DNA of 64,000 bases from positions 496,001 through 560,000 of the forward strand of contig WBMQ01000009.1 of assembly GCA_016630905.1 (NCBI GenBank), in the 5' to 3' direction. The notes under the pieces are model-generated. The model worked only from the letters and a program-made list of their open reading frames with translations. It made no database searches and was not told the origin of the DNA. Each line of letters starts with the position of its first letter. Position 1 is the first letter of the stretch. Position numbers and translations under genes: made by a program. This stretch comes from Capillidium heterosporum (taxonomy: Eukaryota > Entomophthoromycota > Entomophthoromycetes > Entomophthorales > Capillidiaceae). Positions 43,682 through 54,455 of the stretch are shown here, piece by piece.

Positions 43682-46095
43682 TTATATACAAACTAGCAAA
43701 TACTATAGACTTTAGCTTCCTAGTGGCATTATTCAAGGCTTCAGGTCTTATATTGAGAACCATTGTCCAAATCAACGTAGTAGCTTTTTAGTTAAAAAGT
43801 ATAATTAGATACCAGATTATATCGGGTTCCACCTCATCCAAGCTTCGTAATAAATCATTATTTTCACAACTTCGGACTCTTCGATCGACAGTTTATTAAG
43901 ACTTGCTTCTTGGCTTCAAACACCATCTAATGTCGAATTAAATGATTAGCCTCAAATAGCCCGGCAACCGCTTCCGAGGTATCAGAGTCAGAATAAATCG
44001 TTTATTTAAGCATAGAGCGGCAATATATACAAATATGGTTACTAGATTTATTATATATCGAGCTGTGAATATATATATTTATAAAAATACAAGCATAAAA
44101 ATTCTAAATTTTATTCTAAATGCTAACAAGTTCAGTTCTTAACTTGGCAGGAAGTTTCACACTGCTCCATAGTCTTATAGGCCTGGCAGCCGTCATCACA
44201 GCCGCCAAAGATAGCTTCAACACATTTACCCTTAACTGGATCGTAGTGGAAGGAAGGGGCAGACATCCTGCACTTCCCAGTGTTGGTAGCGATGAAGCAG
44301 GTTGCAGGTAAATCCCTGTGGAAAGGTCTAAGAACCTTAGGATGAACTAGCTTACAACCTGGCTGTTCGAACTGAGGGGGAGCTGGGTTGGGGGCATAGA
44401 AAGCAACGTAGTGACAGCTGGCTTGGCACTCGGCTTGTGACTTGAAAGCCTGGCAGCCGTCATCGCAACCACCAAAGTTGGATTCGACGCAAGAGCCTGT
44501 AGCTAGATCGAAGTGGTAGCTTGGCATGTTAGCTCTGCATTTACCAGTCTGAGATTTCATGAAGCACTTGAGAGGGGCTAACTGGAAGGACTGAGGTAGG
44601 GTTCCGTCGTGCTTGGCCTTGCAGGATCCCTGGGCGAAGGTAGTGTCGACGTTAACAGTGGCGGCAGAGACAGCGGAAATGGCAACGACGGATAATAGTT
44701 TGAAGTTCATCTTTTGTTTTTTGATAATTAGGTTAGACGCACTTCGGTCTCCTTTTATACTTGATGGCCTTTCAAATCGGACGCTGGCCTGAAAATTAAT
44801 GCGACGGGCATAGGTTATCGGTCCACTGTTCTTTAGCTACTTACTGGACCAAGCGCAATTTGACAATTTGTTTCAAATGCCTCGCAAAATGCTTTGTCAA
44901 CTTTGCCTTCTATCTATATAAATAATGAAGTAGGAATTTGAAATATGGATAATGTACTCCCGACTGACTATAGTTCTTAGAGTTCGATAGGTTAGGCTAA
45001 ATTACAGTTTAAAAATTTACCAAAGACACCCATATATTATGGTTTACATAAAAGAATATGAATAATATGTATCGGCACAAAACGTTGGTATCTTGTTGGC
45101 TAATTTTAGGAATTAATTCCATCTTCGTTTACTTTTTAGACACTGCCAATAAAACAACCTCACATTTAATATAAAGTAGAGCCTAATGTGGTTAAACATT
45201 TAGCTATATACCTTTAAGTTTAGTATCGAAACTACTATACATAGCTCTAAAATTTGATGCTACTTTATTTTAATAATAAACCTCAATATATTTTCAAATA
45301 TAAAGATAATCCGCTACTAGTACAGCATAGGTATTGCCTTGAGATTCTTGGCTATATATTGACTAAAAAAGACCACATAGGCAAAGATGAGCCGCTTGCC
45401 TAATTGGATATAGGTGCTAGATCCTTAAATTTACATATATGGGATGTAACATTCGATTTTAGTAGAACAAGCACTATACATGTATATTTGGCAGCGGTTT
45501 GCCTACGTATACAAATATCGATCAGCGGGCTTAGAAAGTCCACAAGGTTAAGTAAGGTTGAGTGTTAAATAGCGATGGGCAACTAAGGGGTAGATATACG
45601 TGTACAAGGTCAGCTTTAAAGAACAGAGAATGTATATTTAGTAAAGTATTATAAATCAATGGTTCCAACATGTGCCAGACAACGGTAGTAAATCGGTTGT
45701 TCTTATTTATTCAGACCTTTACCAATTCCAGAAAACAGTCTATGCCGACTTATGGTATAATTTGGTGTTGCGGATTTCGATCTATAATAAGAATTCTGTC
45801 TTTCATTACAAAAGCAAAGCCTTCGTAGACCAAGTTAGTCAAGGTCAAGTTATTCGAGTTCTTTTTCATCTGATCTTTTGGAAATGTATTTCGAGAATAG
45901 ACCTGTCGAGTTGGTCATGTAATAAATTGGCATTTTGGCATTCGCGATGATATGGAGGTTTATTTCAAGGTACCGTTCTTATAGATAATTTCAAGTAGTA
46001 ATGGTTTTAGGCACGAAAATTGTTTGGGAGCCTGAGGCCATCCTAACCATACCTGGTTTCTATATGCTGATCTAGTTTTATAACATGGATAAGGA
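43682..46095. repeat. inverted repeat around KU5, right arm
   Basis: Reverse complement of 31074-33487 and nearly identical. Its inner edge ends at TATATAC near 43682 and its outer edge just before AAGATAG at 46095, abutting the 3' end of RPN12 by about 150 bases. Confidence 0.92.
44132..44710 (-). CDS. KU5', second copy of KU5
   Basis: Encodes the same 192-residue double-Kunitz protein as 32459-33037, with promoter and 3' flank included in the duplication. P1 Arg in both domains. It adds dosage unless one copy is silenced. Confidence 0.88.
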   Translation of the reverse strand: MNFKLLSVVAISAVSAATVNVDTTFAQGSCKAKHDGTLPQSFQLAPLKCFMKSQTGKCRANMPSYHFDLATGSCVESNFGGCDDGCQAFKSQAECQASCHYVAFYAPNPAPPQFEQPGCKLVHPKVLRPFHRDLPATCFIATNTGKCRMSAPSFHYDPVKGKCVEAIFGGCDDGCQAYKTMEQCETSCQVKN

Positions 46096-46247
46096 TTATA
46101 AAGATAGTAAATCAACACGCATTTGACTTAACAAATATGAATACGGCAAGTATGTTAAGTTATAAAATACAATATAATCTTATCAAAGTATACAATTTAA
46201 TAACACCTTTAAACCTATACCATCGTTGAAGTGTACATAAAAAGTTT

Positions 46248-47239
46248 CTAAACGATTTGCTCCAATTCCCGTGCATACTCCATAGCTTGATGCAAGACGG
46301 CGATGGAACGTAGCGAGTCAGATTCCTGAGGTTTATCATCACTTAAGCTTTGATTGGGATTGAACTGAATAGTTTGATCTACGTTTATTAACCAGTTACG
46401 CTATTAAATATCAGTAGTGGTAGCAAAAATTATAAACCTGGTTGGCGAGGGTATGGATCTCATCGGTCCGGTTTAAAAACAGCATGGCGGCTAACTGAGG
46501 AATAGGTAGGCTTTTGTAAGCTTTTTCACAGCAGGAAGCAATCTCTTCCCTTATAAAGTTAATTTTATAAATAAAAATAAAGCACCTGATGGTGATGGCG
46601 AGGACATCCATAAACGGGGCAAAATCATCAGAAGGTAAGGGCTCCTTGTTGGATAATACTTTGTTGTAACTTCCCTCCATCAAAGCTTTCTCTAATTCCA
46701 CCTGGGAATATGATGTACTCATCGCTATCAATTAAAGTGGGGTCAACCAAGGACTCCAGAGTGAGGTGGAAGTCGGCGATGCGGTTCTGAGCTAGTAGGT
46801 TTAACAGTTGTAGACCAATCATCATATTTCTACGTTCAGAAGGCTGTAGATCCCTTTAACTGTTAGTTTGGAAAATGTTTTAAGAATACTTGTGGTCAGC
46901 GTCGAAAGCTAAGAACTGCGTTATGTAGCGCTCGAAACTGGGGATGTCGTTGCTTTTGATGCTAATTAAGGCACCTATTTCCAATATCTCACCTAAATAT
47001 ATATTAAAAATAAATTGCTATAAAATGTCTTACGAACTGAGGCTAGCTCTTGCTCATTGAAATCGGTGTTGGTAGATAAGTAATTGTGCTTAATTAAATC
47101 AAGCTAATTAAAGGTATAAATTTTTGAAAACTAAAAAAAATGTTACTTTAAGGAGGTTCAAAACCTTTTGGCAGTTCTGTAGCTCACCTTTGGAGAAGTT
47201 GTCGATCAGCTTTTGGTAATTGGCGTTCAAGGTACTCAT
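46248..47239 (-). CDS. RPN12: 26S proteasome lid subunit Rpn12 (PSMD8)
   Basis: Multi-exon gene. Start MSTLNANYQKLIDNF at 47239; exon joins include LLK-LDLIKHNY and ASV-REILEIGA; the last intron (37 nt, about 46402-46438) joins HTLANQ to RNWLINVD. Family landmarks: IPSFERYITQF, MMIGLQLLNLLAQNRIADFH, EYIIFP, VELEKALMEGSYNKVL, the PCI-domain segment IREEIASCCEKAYKSL, and the C-terminal AMEYARELEQIV needed for late lid assembly. Between EYIIFP and VELEKAL (46700-46706) the frame steps +1 by a single base although both sides match Rpn12 residue for residue and no intron fits, so this essential gene shows the same anomaly as Nup188, GUCD1 and VMA12. Confidence 0.92.
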
Positions 47240-48085
47240 TTTCGAAGTCTACTCAAGTTCAAGGAAAGTTGAAATTGACTTGAAGTATTTTGGGGCGTGA
47301 TGATGTAGGCTTCAAAGACTTAGCTGTGGTAAAATAGTATAAAGCCAATTAGAAGTTCCGATTTTCAATTTGAAGGTTTGCGTTCAAACTCCAAAAAGTT
47401 GATATGTTTTGAAGTTTGTTGCTGGATTCCAGAGAGTATATTAAGATGTTAGTATTAAGCTTTCTGTCAAATATACTTTACCAAAAGAAATCTAAATATA
47501 CTTTTGAAGATATAAGATGGAATACAGTATAGAGACTTTATGCTATAAGAGCTTTAAATCAGCTGAAATATAGGATATACGTTAAGTTTGTAAGATATAA
47601 ATAACCATAGCATTATTACTACGTTGCTATAAGTAAAGCTTCATTATACCAAATATAAGAAGCTTATTTACTTAGGCCTTTAGTTCTACCACAATACCAT
47701 TCTTATAGATATAGCCAAACTTCTTTTAACTATACTACCTGCCTTTAGATGCTTAATAAATTGACATTACTAGATCAAAACACACATGCTATAGACACTG
47801 ACTATCAATTATACTTGATATATATCATTATTATGTATCTGCTTAACATCTTTTATTAAGAATCCCTATCTCTCAAGGACACCTTTTGCTATTTCCCCCG
47901 AAAATTCATCCCAGCCCATAGATTTTCCATACCTCTCACCAAATCTGATAACATCTGTGATTCAATGCAAGTTCATTGGCTAAAATAGTAACACTCGCCC
48001 AATCATCCTTTCCTAAGTTTACAAAACAACCGACCCAATTTTTTTACCTCAAGTTGGAATTTTTATCTTAATTTCATTATCAAAT
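47240..48085. other. intergenic, divergent promoters
   Basis: Separates RPN12 and ATP19, which are transcribed away from each other. AT-rich; no further gene seen. Confidence 0.5.
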
Positions 48086-48425
48086 ATGGGTGCCTACTAC
48101 AACATCTTTGGACAGAAAATCGCTAGCCAATACGTAAGTTCCATTTCAGAAGATACCTTGCTCGAATTTAAATTCAATTTTCAATACATTATCACCAATT
48201 CGATTTCATTAACTTACCATATTCTTTTCATTTCTATAGTTAGTTTTTGCTACCTGGGGTGCCCTCTACGCTGGTGTCACTTACGCCCGCTCCGGTAAAT
48301 CCAACGCCAGTGCTGCTACCAACCAAGCCGTTCAACCTGCTGCTGTCTCTTCTTCGGCTGAGGAAGAAGCTTTCATCAAGGAGTTCTTGGCTGCTGCTGA
48401 GAAGGATGTTCCCGCTAAACATTAA
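48086..48425 (+). CDS. ATP19: mitochondrial ATP synthase subunit k (Atp19)
   Basis: Two exons, 48086-48133 and 48240-48425, around a 106-nt intron. The product of 77 residues starts MGAYYNIFGQKIASQY, then LVFATWGALYAGVTYARSG, closely following the Atp19 pattern (MGAAYHI-G at the start, a single membrane helix after it). The tail is Ala/Ser/Glu-rich, longer than the yeast protein's. Subunit k is a peripheral Fo component involved in stabilising ATP synthase dimers in the inner membrane. Confidence 0.82.
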
Positions 48426-49964
48426 GTAAACAAGTTAAAGTTTAATCAGGCTACTTTATAGTCAAGTACTTTTTGCTTTATTAAGTGTATATTGAACTTG
48501 CTGTTCTAAATAACTCTATTGATATTTTCTGGAATCGAAGTTTTTAGCAACGTTGCTTACTTTTTTCAGCTTTGAATTATCTACTAATTTGAATCCTTAT
48601 TGCATTATATTTTAGTTGTAAGTACTATTTTTAGCTATTTGGTATATAGTGCCACATTATTAAAAAACATAAGATATTCTTTATACTCTGTTAAGATCTT
48701 TTGCTTTGAATACATAAAGTCTTTATCATGCCATTTAAAGGTTTTCGTATCTTTATCAGACTACCAACAGCGTTCTTATAAATATGCTTGCCAACTAATT
48801 TCATATGTTGTGGAAAGCTAAATCTCCAAGAAACAATACCTAATATAGTAATGAAGCATTTGTATTAAAGGTTCAAGCACATGGCAGGTACTACTATTGC
48901 TCTTGACTTTCGACATATACTAAATTTATACTGCTGCCATGTATAAAGTCGATATACATTAAACTCGACTTACTATCTTATTTATAATGGATTTCGTTAT
49001 AAACTATAAGTCTTATTAGAAATAGTGGCTTATTTACGATAGACTATTTGTATCTAAATATATATGGCCAACAGCTACTGTATTATTGATCGAATTTATA
49101 AGTAGGTTATTTAATTCAAATATATAAACCATATAGACCACAAATAGTATTTGTCAAAGTGCAGTTTTTGTTACAGCTAGTAAGCTAAATCTTTTTAGAC
49201 TTCAAGTAAATATCGGATTTCTTAATAGATGATAAAACTATATGTTAGTAGGAGCAGTTTTGATATTTTCTAAGACTTTCAGGTAGTATTATTAACGAGG
49301 CATCAAATTATCGGATTTGAATAGGTTATTTACAGCCTTACATTAAATGCCTATATATTTTAAATAAACCCTGCTACATATAGTCTGTATGCTATAGTTT
49401 CCATTTGTCTTTTATTATTAAACCCATTTACCTAGTTTATATTTTCTTATTACTTTCGCTTACAACCAAAGCTATTTCTATTCTAACTTTTATGATTTAT
49501 AGTAGTAATACGCACTAGAATATATTGCTACCAGATAACTTTCAAGTATGACAAAGTCATTGTAAACAGTGGTCAAGTACTTTGTTGTGAATATCAAATT
49601 ATAGACATGTGCTGTTAAAGTTTTAAACTGTTATGCCATTTCCGATAGCAAATAATATATATAATATTCTATACAAACGACTGTGTTGCCAATTTACCCA
49701 TTTGAGTAGTATCTCCTCAAGTGAAATTGCTTACTACAGCTATATAAGAAATGCTAATAAACGTACTAAATAAAACTAAATATCCAAAAAAGCACTATAT
49801 TTAGATATCACTGCATAATTTAACAAATACAATATAGCATATATTGAACTAAACTTCAAATTTATTAATTGACTAAACTTTGGTGTAGCTACAGAGTTAG
49901 TAGCAAAGTTATATATACGTTAGTTAAGAGAGATATGGGAGGTAGGAGCCTACGCTGTATCAGT
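48426..49964. other. 1.5-kb intergenic
   Basis: Strongly AT-rich. A 73-codon frame at 48600-48821 has no support. Convergent 3' regions of ATP19 and SHO1. Confidence 0.5.
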
Positions 49965-50901
49965 TCATTTTAAAAGAGTGTTGGCTAAATGAACATCAAG
50001 GAATTCCCAGGTAAACTTCTGTTACGAGATGATAGATAGCTAGAAGAAAAGAGTTAAAAGATGTATTATAGAAAACCTGATATAACAAAATCAAACTAAA
50101 ACTTACATAGTTGGACGGTGCCATACCCATCTCGCCCGATATCTTGAGTACTTTCCACCAGTTGCCGTTGTTGTTTAATACCTCCATCATTTCATGCTTG
50201 ACGAAACTAACCTCCTCAGGAGATCCAGCCGTATAGGCAAACATGGCACGAACCCTTAACGTTGACCCATCACTAGCCGAACCGGAACTTGTTGTCAGCT
50301 TGGTTGATTGACCGTAATGTTGGATCTGAGATCCTGAGATGCCAGAACCAAAGTACCTATCGGTTGAAGTGTAAGCGGAGAGTGAAGTTCCCCCTTCGGT
50401 GGTCGTCATGTTGGCAACTAGGTAGTCGGATTGTCCCGACAAATAGAAGGCTAAGGTACCGGGTTGACTAGCTATCAAGGCAACCCAGATGGAGAATACT
50501 AAAATTTGTAAGACTGCCCCTGAAAATATCATGACTGAGAAAGTTATATCAGCGTTTTCAGGTTTCTGGATGCAGGTGCTGAGTAACATAGTTGAGGTAC
50601 ATAATAGGAATACCGTCTGTTTTTTGTCAGCTTAAAAAATAAATGGAGGATTACCTGCAATCTATATATCTGTATCTGCAAAGTCCTTACTACGTAAACG
50701 ACGAATAATATAGTCAAAAGGTTGAGGAAGATGAAGATCCAAATAAAACTGAATTGTTGACTTGAGGCTGCACCTACTAAAAATAATAACCAGCCTGACT
50801 ATTAAATGTTAAAGTTAGTATGATACGAAAGTAGCATTTCTTACCCCGGCTACGAAGGTCGAAAACAACCACACGGTATCGGAAAATGAGATGAAATCCA
50901 T
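49965..50901 (-). CDS. SHO1: Sho1-type osmosensor, four membrane segments and SH3
   Basis: Four exons. Exon 1 starts MDFISFSDTVWLFSTFVAG at 50901; joins lead to SGWLLFLVGAASS, FIWIFIFLNLLTILFVVYVV, a third and fourth hydrophobic segment (TVFLLCTSTMLL; ILVFSIWVALIA), then a Ser/Thr/Gly-rich cytosolic linker and a C-terminal SH3 domain: RVRAMFAYTAGSPEEVSF, NWWKVLKISGEMGMAPSNY. After an intron the last exon adds KFTWEFLDVHLANTLLK. Sho1 couples osmotic and cell-wall signals to the HOG MAP-kinase branch by binding Pbs2 through the SH3 domain. Its short size (about 250 residues) is modestly below that of the ascomycete proteins. Confidence 0.88.
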
Positions 50902-51258
50902 ACTTCTATTGAATTGGAATATGTACACTTGAGTTGCTGGCTTGAGCTGGCTTGGCAATTAAAACTAAGAGTCGAATTTAGGAACTTTTTTGATGAGGCT
51001 TACATTTCTCCTAAAATTTGAGTGATGGTTTTCAGAAAAATCCGGAGAAATTAGTACAATCTTCACTTTGCGAACTATACAAGTCTGCATTGTTCGTAAA
51101 TTATAGGAATATCTTTTCAATTAAGCATATAAGTACATATCTATTAATTTGGAATAAAATAGCAAAGTTCAGTATTAGACAACTCAATAAATTGACAAAC
51201 TCAAAAAGTAATCGATTAAACTTTAGATCCTGCCTAATTTAGCTATAGCTAGAATTGA
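50902..51258. other. intergenic
   Basis: SHO1 promoter and 3' end of the next gene. Nothing else seen. Confidence 0.45.
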
Positions 51259-51718
51259 CTATCTTTTCAGTATTATATTGGTGATGCCATATTCGGCTTG
51301 AAAACACATGTGGCGGTCGTAGATTTCCTTGAGTGTTAATTGAGTCGAGCCTTCTAACTTTATTTCTTGCCTTGAAGACCAACATCAGAAATCTGCAGAT
51401 GTACAGATAAATCGAAAGTAGAAGTTTAAAGAATAACTGATGCAAGGTAAAGGCATAGTTATGTACCATCAGTTTGTGGAAATAGAAGTTTTCAATTGAT
51501 CTGTATTGAAGTGATTCAAGTTGAAACTTATTATATTAATAGGTGAAGAGTGAAAAGTTAAGATACTTGTTAAAAATTGAAAGTATAATAACATGTATAG
51601 TATCCTCTTACTGTATTTTGTAGAATCTTGGAGGAACTCTGATAACATTTTCAATACAAACAAGCTCGTTCTCATCCCGATAGATAAAAGGATAGGAAGT
51701 TTGTAGGTCAGCCTTCTC
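51259..51718 (-). CDS. small spliced gene, unassigned, start not found
   Basis: Three segments join cleanly: a frame up to 51612 (EKADLQTSYPFIYRDENE, then LVCIENVIRVPPRFYKIQ), exon 51467-51500 (SIENFYFHKLM), and a last exon from 51357 (LEGSTQLTLKEIYDRHMCFQ, ending NIILKR at 51259). Introns are 51501-51611 (111 nt) and 51358-51466 (109 nt), both GT-AG, longer than most here. The product looks like a real compact protein, but I do not recognise a family and could not place the first exon. Other open frames across the same stretch are hydrophobic intron translation. Confidence 0.45.
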
Positions 51719-52081
51719 TTAGATTAAATTGATGAGCCCAAGCTCAGCAGTCGGAAATTCGATTTATGATACTAAAGAAAGTTCATATAATAAGATATGG
51801 AAATATATATATATAACATGGTGTATAGTCATCAATCAATTTAAAATTGTAACTAAACTGACATTATATCAAATAAACATCATATAAATTCAAAGGATTA
51901 GTAAACTAAAAAAATTAATAGTCAGCTATTATTATATCAGTGACTTTTAAAAAATAAATTTTGTAATGCCTATCCATCTATAAGCTACCTATACGATAAT
52001 CAACTCTTTTCATTTAATTCGCTTACAAAATCAAAGGAGCTCACTATCAACTTTACCCAAACTCAGTTCAAATATAAAATC
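51719..52081. other. intergenic
   Basis: AT-rich; probably contains the missing first exon of the preceding gene and the VMA12 3' flank. Confidence 0.4.
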
Positions 52082-52897
52082 TTAAATAGTACGCATCGGA
52101 CTCTGGTTCTGGTTCAAATACCTCAAGTACAATACCGTTTCGGCCGAACCTACTATAGCGGCACCAATAAGTGCAATAACGATCCTCTACAACAAAAAAG
52201 TAATAAATAAATGTAAAAACAATAGCGATAGTAAAACTTACAATGGCAACATCACTAGAAACGGTATAGCTGACCCAGTAAACAGCGACGAAGACAGCAA
52301 CCGTTGTAAACAAGATGTTAAAGATAGCTACTACTGTAGAGTTAACTTGTCGAAGCTCACTATTAGTGGAAGGTTGGTAGGTATCAGATTGGTTGAAGAG
52401 GGGAGTTGGTGCCAGCGGTCATACGGTTGTACTCTCGGTTTCTTTGATCAATAGTCAGCTGGTTTAACCTTGCTTCTAATTCGGCATTCTATATAGTTGA
52501 AAAAGGTAAAGTAAAATAATTAGTTGCTGGAATTATTTTAATAAAAAATTGAAAACTTACTCTAGGTAGTGGTTTAACCACTTCAATATAAACTTTACTA
52601 CCTACTATTAGCTCATGTAACCAATATTTGGACTTGTCTATTCCATCGATTTATTAAATCTTAAATTTTAAAGTTTCATTTACCTGTATTCGATTCAGTA
52701 GCTAAGAGCGTAGTAGATAGTAATTTCAAAGTTTCCAATTGAATGGGTCTACCCACTAACTCTTGAAAGCTAGCAGGTTGGATAACGTTGAGCTTCAAAT
52801 TTTTGAAAACTTTGACCTTCAAGTTATTGTCGATATTTAATGAAGTGTTGAGCTGGTCTAAAGCTGAAATAATATTGCTGGTTATCGTCAATTGCAT
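52082..52897 (-). CDS. VMA12: V-ATPase assembly factor Vma12/TMEM199-like
   Basis: Start at ATG 52897 (MQLTITSNII). Exon joins give SNT-DKSKYWLHELIVGSKVYIE, PLPR-NAELEARLNQLTIDQ, then RNREYNRMTAG. Further on come NSELRQVNSTVVAIFNILFT, a first membrane helix TVAVFVAVYWVSY, a short turn, and a second helix IRIVIALIGAAIVGSAETVLYLRY. NAELEARL, EYNRM and the paired C-terminal helices fit the ER-resident Vma12 family, which assembles the V-ATPase Vo sector. Between RMTAG and SDTYQPS (about 52400-52430) the frame steps +1 by one base with no fitting intron. Ends QNQSPMRTI. Confidence 0.82.
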
Positions 52898-53811
52898 TTT
52901 TGTTTTGTGGTGGTGAAAGGTGAAGTAGGTCTTGGTGTATTTACCTTTTTTTGTGCTGGATTGAATTTTCAAGAATTCGGGGTTTAGCAAACTAATCAAC
53001 TGCCACGTTTTAATTTAAACCAGTGGTTTATTTGATTTGATTGAAGTAATTGAAATGATGTAAGGAAGTTAGAATTAATTTAGAATAGCCGTACAGATAT
53101 TTATTACCAATTAGCATTATAACCTGAGGAAAGTTGAAATAGTTTTTAATAATATTTACAGTAAATGGCTATTCCAAATTCGCTTTCAATAAGTTGCTGC
53201 ATATCATATCTTTTAAATGTAAGCACTTACCTATAAATATAACTTTAATTTATCCAAACAAAAAGTAGGAAATTCTAAAAATTGGGCTCAAAGTAGTTTA
53301 ATACGATAGTTTATTTAATATTTAGCACTAATATTGAAGATGTTACATATCTATTGAGAAAAATTGCTAAATATGCCAAATGTTCCTACTGTAAATTTTT
53401 AATATATAGAGCTTCCTTATAAAAGTGCATAGGTAATTGTCATTGGATATGTTTTTAAATTTGATACATACATGTCTATTAATTTATACTTAAAGGTTAT
53501 ATTGCATATATTCTATTCCAAAATTGATATATATTATATCTGAGAGATGTTCTCTTTCATAATATGCCTGAGGCATTTTTAGATAAATTATGAGTATACA
53601 AACTAGAACACAGGTATAACAATCTAAAGAAAGCTGACAATATGAACATTTATTAAATTCAAAGAATATTTAGTCCAATGTTCAAAGTGAACATATCGAA
53701 CTAAGTAATCGCATATCCATCGGAATAGATGTACGTAGGCTCTTGGCTATCAATAGTAACAAAGAGTATTTATGGTGGACATAAATTTGGCATATTTGAT
53801 AGCTCGAAAGA
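52898..53811. other. intergenic with a decayed Kunitz-unit flank
   Basis: From about 53280 this is a diverged version of the KU1 upstream region (22750-23310), including the CSYC-type AN1 relic at about 53380. It shows that KU7 is an old paralogue of KU1 in its own flank. Confidence 0.55.
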
Positions 53812-53819
53812 TATATAAA
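53812..53819 (+). promoter_or_regulatory. TATA box of KU7
   Basis: TATATAAA 55 bases before the start, at the same place as in KU1. Confidence 0.55.
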
Positions 53820-53873
53820 GGCATGAAAGTGAATCTAACTTCGACATCCAACTATTAGATTAGATATTAGAAA

Positions 53874-54455
53874 ATGCAGTTCAACATCCTCTCCTTGATT
53901 GCTCTCGTCGCCATCACCAATGCTGAAGAACTCAAGTCCTTCAATCAACTCGGCTGCAACGCCACAAATATCGGAGGCTTAAACAACCCACAGAAAGACC
54001 TCCCCCGCCAATGCTTTATGCCCACCATCACTGGTAAGTGCCGCCGCAGCATCCAGAGTTTCCACTACGACCCCAAGGACAACCAGTGCAAGCAAGCTAT
54101 CTTCGGTGGTTGCGACGACGGTTGCCTAGCCTTTTTGACCAAGCAAGAGTGTGAGGTTAGTTGCCATATTACTGGTAAACTTTCTGAATCTGAGACTCCC
54201 GTTTCTTTCAAGCAACCTAGCTGTTCGATGGTAATACCCATTATAGTTAAGCCTCAGTATAAGAATATTCCTAGCAAATGCTACATACCAACTATTACTG
54301 GCAAGTGCAGAATGAATTCACCTTCTTATCATTTTGATATACAAAAGGGATCCTGTGTCAAGTCTATTTTCGGTGGTTGTGATGACGGTTGCCAGGCTTT
54401 CAAGACTTTGTCTGATTGTGAGAACACCTGCAATCGTTACTCCAGTGATGTTTAA
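53874..54455 (+). CDS. KU7, secreted double-Kunitz protein, chimeric 3' end
   Basis: 193 residues, signal peptide MQFNILSLIALVAITNA. Eight-cysteine spacing kept in both domains. P1 is Arg in both (TGKCRRSI and TGKCRMNS). The first 175 or so residues are clearly diverged from KU1, with domain 2 partly resembling KU2 (PSCSMVIPI, PQYKNIPSKC). The last residues and the whole 3' flank from 54399 are base-for-base those of KU1, so a copying tract ended inside this gene. Confidence 0.88.
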   Translation: MQFNILSLIALVAITNAEELKSFNQLGCNATNIGGLNNPQKDLPRQCFMPTITGKCRRSIQSFHYDPKDNQCKQAIFGGCDDGCLAFLTKQECEVSCHITGKLSESETPVSFKQPSCSMVIPIIVKPQYKNIPSKCYIPTITGKCRMNSPSYHFDIQKGSCVKSIFGGCDDGCQAFKTLSDCENTCNRYSSDV

